Below, one piece after another: positions 52,809-61,563 of a stretch of DNA of 64,000 bases (the stretch's first letter is position 1; each line of letters starts with the position of its first letter). The stretch spans positions 62,001 to 126,000 of the forward strand of contig NZ_JAFLDR010000002.1 of NCBI RefSeq assembly GCF_017302275.1, in the 5' to 3' direction. Source of the DNA: Sulfuritalea sp. (GTDB lineage: Bacteria; Pseudomonadota; Gammaproteobacteria; Burkholderiales; Rhodocyclaceae). The notes below the pieces were generated by a model. The model had not been told where the DNA came from. It worked only from the letters and a program-made list of their open reading frames with translations, and made no database searches. The translations under genes were made by a program, and so were the position numbers.

Positions 52809-53282
52809 TTACTTGCGGATCAGCTCGGCGGGGTTGCCGGCACGGAAACCGCCCATGACGCCACGCGTGAACACGCCATCGGCGGTGATCTCGGACATCT
52901 TGGGCATCGGCTTGCCGCCGTAGGGATCGATCGAACCTTCGGCCGTCGTGCGGATCGGGAACTTGAAGCGCTTCAGCGTGCCATTGCGGAACTTGATGGT
53001 CCACATGATGGAGTCCGATCCGCGCATCGGCTGCACCGAGCCGCCCAGCGGCACGATGTCGGCGTAGTGGCGGGCTTCGATGGCGCCCTGCGGGCAGATC
53101 TTGACGCAGGAGTAGCACTCCCAGCACTGCTCGGGCTCCTGGTTGAATGCCTTCATGGCGTGGCCGGTTTCGGAACCGTCCTTGTCCAGCTTCATCAGGT
53201 TGTGCGGGCAGATGTACATGCAGGCGGTCTTGTCCTGCCCCTTGCAGCCGTCGCACTTCTCGGTACGAACAAAGGTTGGCAT
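52809..53282 (-). CDS. aprB: Adenylylsulfate (APS) reductase, beta subunit
   Basis: 157 residues with two [4Fe-4S] clusters: Cys10, Cys13, Cys21, Cys25-Pro, and Cys53, Cys56, Cys59, Cys63-Pro (EKCDGCKGQDKTACMYICP and QCWECYSCVKICPQGA). The C-terminal half wraps around AprA. The start MPTFVRTEKCDGC is the standard AprB N-terminus. It lies 67 bases after sat on the same strand. Confidence 0.97.
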   Translation of the reverse strand: MPTFVRTEKCDGCKGQDKTACMYICPHNLMKLDKDGSETGHAMKAFNQEPEQCWECYSCVKICPQGAIEARHYADIVPLGGSVQPMRGSDSIMWTIKFRNGTLKRFKFPIRTTAEGSIDPYGGKPMPKMSEITADGVFTRGVMGGFRAGNPAELIRK

Positions 53283-53349
53283 TTGTTTTCTACTCCTTGG
53301 TTGCGGTGTGGTTCGTAAAAAAACTCGGTACGGCGAAACTTGGTAAAAA

Positions 53350-54564
53350 TTAGCGGGCGGAATGCCCGGACAGCTTGACTTCAACTTTTTCGTGTTCGGC
53401 AAGGCTGCCGTAATACTTGCGCAGCACTTCCAGCACTTCGGGACGCGAAAACTCGGCGGGCACCTCGCCGCCTTCGGACAGCATCTTGCGCAGCTTGGTG
53501 CCGGAGAGCAGCAGGCGCTTGTCCTCGGCGTGCGGGCAGGTGCGTGCCGAGGCCATGCCGCCGCACTGGTAGCACCAGAAGGTCCAGTCGATCTTGAGCG
53601 CCTGGGTCTCCAGCGAGCCCCTGGGCAGTTCGTCGAAGATGTGGTGGGCATCGAAGGGACCGTAATAGCTGCCGACGCCGGCGTGGTCGCGGCCGACGAT
53701 CAGGTGCGAGCAGCCGTAGTTCTGGCGGAACAGCGCATGCAGCAGCGCCTCGCGCGGGCCGGCATAGCGCATGTCGAGCGGGTAGCCGGCCTGGATCACG
53801 GTCTTCTTGACGAAGTAGTTTTCGATCAGGGTGCCGATGGCTTCGGAGCGCACGTCGGCGGGAATGTCGCCCGGCTTCAGGTTGCCGAGCAGGGAATGGA
53901 TCAGCACGCCGTCGCAGGTCTCGATCGCCACCTTGGCCAGGTATTCATGCGAGCGGTGCATCGGGTTGCGCGTCTGGAAGGCCGCGACCTTGCTCCAGCC
54001 GTAGGATTCAAACAGCGCCCGGGTTTGCTTGGGCGACATCAGCAGTTCGCCGTAGGTCTCGGGGAAGCCGCCCAGCGACAGCACCTTGATCGGACCGGCG
54101 AGATTGATCTCGCCCTGCTCCATGACCATCTTGACGCCCGGATGCTCCAGGTCGGTGGTCTTGAACACCGTGGCGCATTCGTGCGCCTTGTCGATCGCGT
54201 ACTTTTCAGTCACCTTCATGGTGGCCAGGATCGAACCGTCGTCGGGATCGATCAGCGCGACATCGCCGGCAACCTTGATGCCCTCGGCCGCGGCCTTGTC
54301 GGTGGACAGCGTGATCGGGATCGGCCAGAACAGGCCGGAGGCGGTCTTCATGCCGTCGCAGACGCCCTGCCAATCGGTGTGGGTCATGAAGCCGTCGAGC
54401 GGGGTGAAGCCGCCCTGGCCCATCATGACGATGTCGCCCTTCTCGCGGGAACTCACCTTGACCTTGGGCAGCGATGCGGCGCGCGCGAGTTCGGCGATCA
54501 ATGCCTCGCCCTCGAGCAACAGGGGTCGCAGACTGCCGCCACCGTGCGGATTCACCAACGCCAT
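53350..54564 (-). CDS. sat: Sulfate adenylyltransferase (ATP sulfurylase), dissimilatory type
   Basis: 404 residues, homo-oligomeric Sat. In this setting it runs in the ATP-forming direction, turning APS and pyrophosphate into ATP and sulfate. The active-site motif [11 protein letters not shown] starts at residue 197; [12 protein letters not shown] and the ATP-site region follow. A Cys-x2-Cys...Cys-x2-His group ([20 protein letters not shown]) is the zinc-binding insertion seen in some Sat proteins. Sat is the first gene of the sat-aprB-aprA unit. Confidence 0.97.
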   Translation of the reverse strand: MALVNPHGGGSLRPLLLEGEALIAELARAASLPKVKVSSREKGDIVMMGQGGFTPLDGFMTHTDWQGVCDGMKTASGLFWPIPITLSTDKAAAEGIKVAGDVALIDPDDGSILATMKVTEKYAIDKAHECATVFKTTDLEHPGVKMVMEQGEINLAGPIKVLSLGGFPETYGELLMSPKQTRALFESYGWSKVAAFQTRNPMHRSHEYLAKVAIETCDGVLIHSLLGNLKPGDIPADVRSEAIGTLIENYFVKKTVIQAGYPLDMRYAGPREALLHALFRQNYGCSHLIVGRDHAGVGSYYGPFDAHHIFDELPRGSLETQALKIDWTFWCYQCGGMASARTCPHAEDKRLLLSGTKLRKMLSEGGEVPAEFSRPEVLEVLRKYYGSLAEHEKVEVKLSGHSAR

Positions 54565-54878
54565 GCCGAGCCTCCTCAGAATATGGTTTTTCGCGAAGGT
54601 CGAAGGTTAACAAATCCCCCATGGCTACCGATGCGATTATTTCTATTTGGCGATAAGGCGATTGTTTTTCGACTCGATAATGAGGGCAAATCAACGTTCT
54701 GGTACCATTTGCCGGACTGATTTGGCCAAAGGCTCCGCGTCTTCTCCATGTCCCGAACGCCGTATTGTGGTTGCCGACCCAAACGCGGTCGGGGCGCACC
54801 GTCAGGTGCCGAAATCCCGGAAAAATGGTGAAGCGGCGGGATCGCCGATTCGGTGATCGGCATTTGCGGGGAGTTTGA
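54565..54878. other. Divergent intergenic region of sat and the glycan locus
   Basis: No gene seen in these 314 bases. The sat-proximal half holds the A/T-rich motif at 54637-54656 and should contain the sat promoter. The other half precedes the first glycosyltransferase and shows no clear promoter to me. Confidence 0.6.
54637..54656. promoter_or_regulatory. Candidate regulator site upstream of sat
   Basis: TTATTTCTATTT, GG, CGATAA, 73-92 bases upstream of the sat start. All 18 fixed bases match the soeA site. It stands out as A/T-rich in GC-rich surroundings and has inverted TTAT/ATAA ends. Confidence 0.55.
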
Positions 54879-55922
54879 ATGGCGTCTTTACCGGTTCTTC
54901 TTTCGGTTGTGTTTGTCGTGCGCAACCAGGCAACCCACCTCGGGGCAATGCTGTCCGACGCAAGCACCTGTGTTGCGGCGCTGGCCAGCGACTATGAACT
55001 CATAGTTGTCGACAACGCCTCGGACGACGACAGCGTCGACGTACTAAGAGCGCTGACAGGTGAAAGCGGGCTCCCCAATCTGCAGATCTTTGCCCTGACC
55101 AGCGAGGTCGACATAGATACGGCGTCCTGGGTCGGATTGGACAACGCCCTGGGCGACTTTGTCGCCTTCGTCGATCCTTTTGCGGACGATATTGGCTTCC
55201 TGCCAAAAATGCTCGACGTCGCCGTCCGTGGCAGCGACGTGGTATTTGCCAGCAACCAGCAAAAAGCCGCCCAAAGTCTGGTTTATGTCGCTTGCGCCAC
55301 CATATTCAATGCCCTTTACGAGCGAGTCTACGGCGTGCACCTTGCGAAAGAAGCACCCCAATATCGGATTTTGAGCAAGCGGGTTGTCAACTTCATACTT
55401 CAACACCCCCAACCGGCCCTGACCTATCGGCATCTACCGGCTTTGGGCGGATTTGCACGGGCGAACCTCAGCTACAGTGCAGAACCAAAGCTCCCCCGGA
55501 CCAAACGACTGGGTGAAAGCATCGATCGGGGAATGCGACTACTGGTGTCAACCACCCGCTTGCCGATGCGACTGGTTACTTCCCTTTCGCTGTTCGGCGC
55601 CGTTGCAAACCTGGTCTACTCCGTCTATGTGGTTGCCGTCGGAATCCTTAAGGCCGACGTGGCGCCCGGCTGGATCAGCCTTTCCCTCCAGCAATCGGGC
55701 ATGTTTTTTTTGCTCTCACTGGTACTGCTGGTTCTTGGCGAATACATCCTGCACATGGTTAGCCTCTCGAATGAGGGGCCCCTCTATCACGTTGGACAGG
55801 AGTTCACCAGTGCCCGCATGAGTCGCCGCGAAAAACTGAATGTCGAGGAAGCGGCATCGAGAGCACCGTGCGCGCCGGAAATCAGTTCCGGGCAACTCGC
55901 GGCATGCCAAGTCCAAACGTAG
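54879..55922 (+). CDS. Family 2 glycosyltransferase with C-terminal membrane helices
   Basis: 347 residues. The GT2 fold begins LLSVVFVVRNQATHLGAML, with YELIVVDNASDDDSVDVL and FVAFVDPFADD in the place of the donor-binding DxD. Two transmembrane helices (about 235-257 and 272-294) near the C-terminus suggest a polyprenyl-phosphate sugar transferase or membrane-bound GT2. The next gene starts within its 3' end. It is the first gene of the glycan locus. Confidence 0.8.
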   Translation: MASLPVLLSVVFVVRNQATHLGAMLSDASTCVAALASDYELIVVDNASDDDSVDVLRALTGESGLPNLQIFALTSEVDIDTASWVGLDNALGDFVAFVDPFADDIGFLPKMLDVAVRGSDVVFASNQQKAAQSLVYVACATIFNALYERVYGVHLAKEAPQYRILSKRVVNFILQHPQPALTYRHLPALGGFARANLSYSAEPKLPRTKRLGESIDRGMRLLVSTTRLPMRLVTSLSLFGAVANLVYSVYVVAVGILKADVAPGWISLSLQQSGMFFLLSLVLLVLGEYILHMVSLSNEGPLYHVGQEFTSARMSRREKLNVEEAASRAPCAPEISSGQLAACQVQT

Positions 55923-57061
55923 ACCAGGATGCAGTCATTGTCGGCGGCGGGTTTTACGGCGCTGCGATCGCCATCTATCTGGCCAAACGGCGCGGCATCA
56001 AACGCATCGTACTGGCAGAACGCGAGGCGGCACTTCTTACCCGTGCCTCGTATAACAATCAGGCACGAGTGCATAACGGCTATCACTATCCACGCAGTTT
56101 TACGACCGCACACCGTAGCCGCGTCAATCTACCCAAGTTCGTCAGCGATTGGCCGGAGGCGGTCGCGCGGGACTTTACCAAACTGTATGCAATCGCCCGC
56201 CGTAACTCCAAGGTCACCGCCAAGCAGTTTGAACGCTTCTGCAGAGAGATTGGTGCCAGGATCCAACCGGCCGAACCGGCGCTCCGGGCCCTATTTGAAC
56301 CACGCCTGGTCGAGAATGTCTTTCGGGTCGAGGAGTATGCCTTCGACGCCACGAAGCTGGCACGCTGGGCCGAACGGGAACTGCATGAACACCACGTCCT
56401 GGTCCGCCTCGATACCCACGTCACTGGCATCTCGCGGGGACCCAATGGAACATTGAGCGTAGCCATGCAATCTCGAGCAGGCGACAACGAAAGGACATCC
56501 TGCCGTTATGCATTCAATTGCACCTATAGCGGGCTGAACCAGCTCAAAGGCGATTTTCCGGGTACCCAGACAGCACTCAAGCAGGAAATCACCGAAATCG
56601 CATTGATGAAAGTCCCGCGCTCACTCGAGAACCTTGGCATCACGGTGATGGATGGCCCGTTCTTTTCCATGATGCCGTTTCCTGCCCGCGGACTGCATAC
56701 GCTTTCCCACGTCCGCTATACCCCGCATCTGCACTGGAATGACCAGAGCGGCAGCGACCCCTACGACAAGCTCGGCCGGTACCCGCGGACGACGCGCGTC
56801 GATCGCATGGTACGGGATGCCGGACGCTATGTTCCCGCACTGCTTGATGCCGAGCATCTTGACTCGCTGTTTGAAGTCAAGACTGTCCTGGTCAAAAACG
56901 AAGGTGACGACGGCAGGCCGATACTTTTCGAGAAACACCCCGGTTTGCCAGGCTGTTACTCGATACTTGGCGGCAAGATCGACAATATCTATGACATTTT
57001 CGAAAAGCTGGATGCGGAGCAGTTCGAGGTTTCGACGAGCTCCCCTGGCCGGGAGCAGTAA
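55904..57061 (+). CDS. FAD-dependent oxidoreductase in glycan locus
   Basis: 385 residues from ATG 55904; a GTG at 55868 would add 12 residues. The N-terminal FAD motif is VDQDAVIVGGGFYGAAIAIYLAKRRG, followed by the DAO-type segment SYNNQARVHNGYHYPRS. A C-terminal GGKIDNIYD segment completes the fold. DAO-family enzymes oxidise amines or alcohols; here a sugar intermediate is a reasonable guess from the neighbours. The gene overlaps the preceding glycosyltransferase gene. Confidence 0.75.
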   Translation: MPSPNVDQDAVIVGGGFYGAAIAIYLAKRRGIKRIVLAEREAALLTRASYNNQARVHNGYHYPRSFTTAHRSRVNLPKFVSDWPEAVARDFTKLYAIARRNSKVTAKQFERFCREIGARIQPAEPALRALFEPRLVENVFRVEEYAFDATKLARWAERELHEHHVLVRLDTHVTGISRGPNGTLSVAMQSRAGDNERTSCRYAFNCTYSGLNQLKGDFPGTQTALKQEITEIALMKVPRSLENLGITVMDGPFFSMMPFPARGLHTLSHVRYTPHLHWNDQSGSDPYDKLGRYPRTTRVDRMVRDAGRYVPALLDAEHLDSLFEVKTVLVKNEGDDGRPILFEKHPGLPGCYSILGGKIDNIYDIFEKLDAEQFEVSTSSPGREQ

Positions 57062-57856
57062 ATGGCCAATGCACTGATTGGATATTCAGGCTTTGTCGGA
57101 GGTACGCTGCTCAGGCAGGCGACCTTCGATGAGCAGTTCCGGTCCACGAACATAGGCGACATCGACGGCCATTCGTTTGACGTTGTCGTATGCGCCGGGG
57201 CGCCCGCCCAGAAATGGATTGCCAACCAGGATCCCGGAACAGACCGTCGCCATATCGATTCCTTGATCGGGCACTTGAGGACCGTCGATTGCAATAACTT
57301 CGTGTTGATCAGCACGGTCGATGTGTTCAAGGACCCTGTCGGCGTCGATGAGGCGACACCGGTGGACGAGAGCGGACTTCACGCCTATGGCCTGCATCGA
57401 CGCATGCTCGAGCGGCTCGTTGAGGAGCAGTTCCCCAGGCACTTGATCGTGCGCCTGCCGGGACTGGTAGGTCCCGGACTTCGAAAGAACGTAATTTTTG
57501 ATCTCCTGAATGACAACAACCTGGATACCGTCGATAGTCGGGGCATCTTCCAGTTCTATCCCATGGTCAACCTTTGGTACGACATTGGTATTGCGCTCGA
57601 TGCCGGTCTGAAATTGGTGCACCTTGCAGCGGAGCCGATCAGCGTGGCGGATATCGCACGCGAATGCTTTGGCCGGCGCTTCGAGCAGGCGCCGGCCAAG
57701 TCGCCGGCGAGGTACGACATGAGGACCCGCCATGCTCGGAAATTCGGCGGTTCGGGCCATTACCAATACGGCTTGCGGGAAACCGTTCAAGCAATCAGGG
57801 CCTATGCCCAGTCCGAGCCGCTCACCGTCAAGCCCCGGCCGGAGGCCGGACCATGA
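57062..57856 (+). CDS. Short NAD(P)-dependent epimerase/dehydratase-like protein
   Basis: 264 residues, immediately after the FAD enzyme. The N-terminal Rossmann start is ALIGYSGFVGGTLLRQ (a GxxGxxG variant). The segment SVDVF-type VLISTVDVFKDP and then YGLHRRMLE occupy the positions of the extended-SDR Ser/Thr and Tyr-x3-Lys; the Lys is Arg here. At 264 residues it is shorter than typical sugar-nucleotide epimerases (~310-340). It probably acts on a sugar nucleotide, unproven. Its stop overlaps the next start. Confidence 0.75.
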   Translation: MANALIGYSGFVGGTLLRQATFDEQFRSTNIGDIDGHSFDVVVCAGAPAQKWIANQDPGTDRRHIDSLIGHLRTVDCNNFVLISTVDVFKDPVGVDEATPVDESGLHAYGLHRRMLERLVEEQFPRHLIVRLPGLVGPGLRKNVIFDLLNDNNLDTVDSRGIFQFYPMVNLWYDIGIALDAGLKLVHLAAEPISVADIARECFGRRFEQAPAKSPARYDMRTRHARKFGGSGHYQYGLRETVQAIRAYAQSEPLTVKPRPEAGP

Positions 57857-58686
57857 GGCTGGCCATTTCCAATATCGCCTGGGACGCCGCCGAGGACGAT
57901 GCAGTCGCGTCGTTACTTCATCGCCATGGCATCGATGCGATCGACATCGCACCCGGAAAATATTTTCCCGATCCGGCCAAGGCACTGGATGAGGACATCG
58001 CGCGGGTGCGGAACTGGTGGCGGGATCGCGGTATAGAGATCTTCGGGATGCAGGCGCTGCTCTTCGGTACGACCGGCCTCAACCTTTTCGGGCCACCCGG
58101 CGTGCGGGACGGGATGCTGCAGCATCTCTCCGCCGTATGCCGCATCGGCGCAGGTCTCGGCGCCAGAAAACTGGTATTCGGCTCGCCACGGAATCGGGAT
58201 CGCAGCGGTCTGACTGATCGGGAAGCCGCGGATGGGGCGGTTTCCTTCTTTCGACGGCTGGGAGACATAGCGAGGGCGTCGGGCGTAGCGATCTGCCTCG
58301 AGCCCAACCCGCCGTGCTATGGCGCGAATTTCATGACCACCTGGGCCGAAACCTTGCAGGTGGTGCAAGAGGTGGCCCATCCCGGCATCAGAATGCAACT
58401 GGACACGGGAGCGCTCACCATCAATGGCGAAGACGTTGCGGCGGCAGTACGACACTGCGCATCGTTCATCGGACACATTCACGCCAGCGAGCCGGATTTG
58501 AGGCCGCTGGGCGATGGGGGAACCGACCACGCCAAGGTCGCAGCCATCTTGGAGAAGCACTTGCCAGGCCACATGGTTTCCATCGAGATGGTGGCGACCA
58601 AGGATGAGCCGCACCCGGTGTCGATCGAGCGGGCGCTGAAAGTCGCGACCCGACATTACCGCAGTGGAACCGGGACCATCGCGTGA
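57853..58686 (+). CDS. TIM-barrel sugar phosphate isomerase/epimerase-like protein
   Basis: 277 residues, AP-endonuclease-2/xylose-isomerase-like TIM barrel. Candidate metal ligands lie in ICLEPNPPCYGANFM (Glu), MQLDTGALTING (Asp), IGHIHASEPDL (His) and SIEMVATKDE (Glu). The preceding start overlaps by ATGA. Enzymes of this family isomerise or epimerise sugars; a substrate cannot be read from the sequence. Confidence 0.8.
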   Translation: MRLAISNIAWDAAEDDAVASLLHRHGIDAIDIAPGKYFPDPAKALDEDIARVRNWWRDRGIEIFGMQALLFGTTGLNLFGPPGVRDGMLQHLSAVCRIGAGLGARKLVFGSPRNRDRSGLTDREAADGAVSFFRRLGDIARASGVAICLEPNPPCYGANFMTTWAETLQVVQEVAHPGIRMQLDTGALTINGEDVAAAVRHCASFIGHIHASEPDLRPLGDGGTDHAKVAAILEKHLPGHMVSIEMVATKDEPHPVSIERALKVATRHYRSGTGTIA

Positions 58687-58746
58687 AATACTCTTTTGTG
58701 CCGTTTCGCGACACAGATTGCTACCTGCGCAACCGATCCGATACCC

Positions 58747-59580
58747 ATGGAAATGGCCAGTACTCAGGGTATTGACCCCGCCGCTCGCGCAACCTGGGAG
58801 GTTCCAAGCTTCGAGACCCTTCTCTGGCTTGGCCGTCGACACCCGTGGTGCATCGTTATTCCGGTCATCAATGAAGGGGTCCGCATCAGGAACCTGCTGT
58901 CACGGATGGCCTCGCTCAATGTAGGCGAACTTGCGGACATCATCATCGTGGATGGCGGCAGCACCGATGGCTCGCTGGAAATCCCGGCGCTGCGGCAGCT
59001 GGGCGTGCACGGTCTGCTGGTCAAGACCGGCCCTGGAAAATTGAGCGCGCAGTTGCGTTGCGCCTATGCGTTCGCGCTCGATCAGGGATACGAAGGAATC
59101 ATCAGCATTGACGGTAACGACAAGGATGATCCGGAAGCCATACCGCGCTTCATCTCGGCATTGAGCCAAGGCGCGGATTTCGCCCAGGCTTCGCGTTTCA
59201 TCGCAGGAGGAGTGGCCGAAAACACCCCGCGATTGAGGGACCTGGCGATCCGGCTGGTTCATGCGCCGATGCTGAGCCTGTTTTCTGGCTTCAGATGGAC
59301 GGATACCACCCAGGGATTTCGCGCCTACAGCCGAAAGATGCTGCTCGACCCGAGGATCGCTCCGTTCCGCGAGGTATTCCAGACATACGAACTGCTTGCC
59401 TACTTGTCCTTTCGGGTGCCGAAACTCGGGTACCGATGCCTCGAAATCCCGACCATTCGAAGGTACCCGAAAGGGCAAGTGCCGACCAAGATCAGCGGCA
59501 TCGCGGGGAACCTGCGGGTGCTGCAGGTGCTTTTCCGCGCCTGCTTCGGCGCGTATGACCGCGACGACCATGCGCCGTAG
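58747..59580 (+). CDS. Family 2 glycosyltransferase, DPM1/GtrB-like
   Basis: 277 residues from ATG 58747. The GT2 core has WCIVIPVINEGVRIRNLL, ADIIIVDGGSTDGS and GIISIDGNDKDDPEAI (the DxD-type metal site), then DTTQGFRAYSRKML. It resembles polyprenyl-phosphate sugar synthases and lacks clear membrane helices. It ends the plus-strand block; the following 288 bases (59581-59868) hold no gene I can recognise. Confidence 0.8.
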   Translation: MEMASTQGIDPAARATWEVPSFETLLWLGRRHPWCIVIPVINEGVRIRNLLSRMASLNVGELADIIIVDGGSTDGSLEIPALRQLGVHGLLVKTGPGKLSAQLRCAYAFALDQGYEGIISIDGNDKDDPEAIPRFISALSQGADFAQASRFIAGGVAENTPRLRDLAIRLVHAPMLSLFSGFRWTDTTQGFRAYSRKMLLDPRIAPFREVFQTYELLAYLSFRVPKLGYRCLEIPTIRRYPKGQVPTKISGIAGNLRVLQVLFRACFGAYDRDDHAP

Positions 59581-59868
59581 CGTCCTGGCAGGTTTGCGGG
59601 ACTCCCGACCCTATCCGTTCACAAGTCGGTCCTTGGTCACCGTCGACATCAGTTCATCCCTGTTGGCGCACCTTAGGACAGGTTCCGAGTTCAACCAAGA
59701 ACCTCGAAGCAGGGGTCAGGACCATCAAGGCGCGCATTCGAAGCGGCTTGCTGCCACGGACGGCAGGAAATGCAAGCCGCCTCGCGCCAGTACGGTATCG
59801 TTCAATGCGTTTGCCAAGAGGCGGCCGGTCGGCAAGGCTTGAGGCACCCGTCTATGCCGATCCTCCGG

Positions 59869-61563
59869 CTATTGCGCGGAGATGCCTGCCGATCCGCCCT
59901 TCTCAGCATGATCGCGCGACCAATAGCTGCGACCGAAGCCGTTCTGCCTGACCACGTACCCGCCTGGCAGCGTGGCGCGGACAACCGCGTCCTCTGCATC
60001 TCGGGGCGGTCGCAGCAATGAAATTGTCGGGTCGCGCAACCATGGATCGTTCTGGATCAGATCCAGTCCGAAATAGCCGGCACCTTTGTAGACCAGGATC
60101 TGTCGTCCCTCGGATTGAATGGGTGGACGTTGTTCCAGATGCGTGGCAACAAAGTCGCCCACCTGGATCGTACGAAGTGCGCCGAGGAAGATCAGGCCCA
60201 TCAGCGTAACGACCAGAATGAGAGCTTCAATTCGGACCCCGCCTTCCAGTCGCTCCGTCAGACGCCGCACTCCCAATGCCGCCAGCACGGGCAGGACACC
60301 CCATGCACCATGAAAATACCGATAGCCCCAACCGTGACCCTGATCGAAGCGGATCGCGAAATAGGCAATCGCCGTCGACAATGCAGAGTAGCCAAATAGC
60401 CGAATGCCGGGGCGGTCGGACTGTCGGAATCCCAGATAAGCCAGTATGAGCATGAGCGGCGATGCCCAGAGCCACAGTTTTACAAAGCCCCCCGCTCGGA
60501 CAAGCAGGATGTCTCCGTCAGGAAATCGCAGAAATGTGGCGATGGCCTGGATCGACGTCAATGCGCGATCCGAGGCCGTGGTGCCTGGTCCGCTCGCGGA
60601 AACTATCCCGGCAAGTGGCGTGCCGGCATGACCGAGAACCCAGGCGACTCCCAGCAACAGGAATAGTGGCAGGTAGCCGCCCGCGATCACCATCAAGGCC
60701 CTGCCGCCGCGATGCCTTGCCAGCCACACCAGCCATGGAAGGGCGAAAGCCATGTGCGGCAATGGATTGTGAAGGCATAGTGCGAGTCCACCGACGAGGC
60801 CGGCGCAGCCGATGCGCAAGTTGGTCGGAACCAGCAAGAGCCAGGCGAATGCGAGATTCAGCAACAGATGGGCCGGCATGGAGTAATAGCTCAAGCCGTT
60901 GATCAGGAGTACCGGCGACGCCAGGGCAAACAACAAGGCCCAACCGGCGGCGTGCGGCACGTCGACAGTGTCGCGCGCGATGCGCGCAATCAGCAAAACG
61001 CTTAGCGCCACGATCGTCGGATTGCACGCCCACGGCGCCCCGAGCGCAACGAAAGGCGCCAGCAGCAATGAAAAACCCGGCCAGTATGCCGAATACACCT
61101 CGCCGGTAAGCTTGTCCGCGACCAGGAACTGGCCTTGAAACCCCGGCGGAATCAACACGTCGATCAGGTCGGGCGGGAATTGGCCGTGTATCGATCCCGC
61201 GGCAAAAATCTTCGCCTGAAACAACGCGGCATACTCATCCATTGCCAGGGGATGGTCCCTGTAGATCACCTTGGTTCCAATGGAAAGAGCGATCCACAGG
61301 ATCAGCGCAATCAAGTGTTTCTGACGCTCCAGCAGACCCAGGAACTCATCGACGGGAACCCGTTCCAGCCATTTGAATCGCGCCGCGATCAATGCAGAAA
61401 GCAAAATGCACATCATCAATCCGGCGGCGACCTGGTCGTGGATCTTCAGCAGATGCCAGAATATCCGCCCGTCCTCGTATCCATTCAGCTCTATGAATGC
61501 GAAGCAGAGTCCCGTGGCGCAAATTCCGCCCCATAGATAGGCCCGCACGCCACCGGTGATCAT
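59869..61563 (-). CDS. Polytopic membrane protein, GT-C glycosyltransferase-like
   Basis: 564 residues with about 11-12 predicted transmembrane helices and a C-terminal periplasmic tail of ~90 residues. A loop after the early helices contains YRDHPLAMDEYAALFQAKIF, similar in position to the acidic loop of GT-C/ArnT-like transferases that use polyprenyl-phosphate sugars. The ATG overlaps the stop of the upstream membrane-protein gene (ATGA). A role in adding a sugar in the periplasm is inference. Confidence 0.65.
   Translation of the reverse strand: MITGGVRAYLWGGICATGLCFAFIELNGYEDGRIFWHLLKIHDQVAAGLMMCILLSALIAARFKWLERVPVDEFLGLLERQKHLIALILWIALSIGTKVIYRDHPLAMDEYAALFQAKIFAAGSIHGQFPPDLIDVLIPPGFQGQFLVADKLTGEVYSAYWPGFSLLLAPFVALGAPWACNPTIVALSVLLIARIARDTVDVPHAAGWALLFALASPVLLINGLSYYSMPAHLLLNLAFAWLLLVPTNLRIGCAGLVGGLALCLHNPLPHMAFALPWLVWLARHRGGRALMVIAGGYLPLFLLLGVAWVLGHAGTPLAGIVSASGPGTTASDRALTSIQAIATFLRFPDGDILLVRAGGFVKLWLWASPLMLILAYLGFRQSDRPGIRLFGYSALSTAIAYFAIRFDQGHGWGYRYFHGAWGVLPVLAALGVRRLTERLEGGVRIEALILVVTLMGLIFLGALRTIQVGDFVATHLEQRPPIQSEGRQILVYKGAGYFGLDLIQNDPWLRDPTISLLRPPRDAEDAVVRATLPGGYVVRQNGFGRSYWSRDHAEKGGSAGISAQ

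Noticed and set aside
50762-52858. A 698-codon open frame opposite aprA
   Set aside because: It is the antisense shadow of the highly conserved aprA gene in GC-rich DNA; its composition has no family signal.
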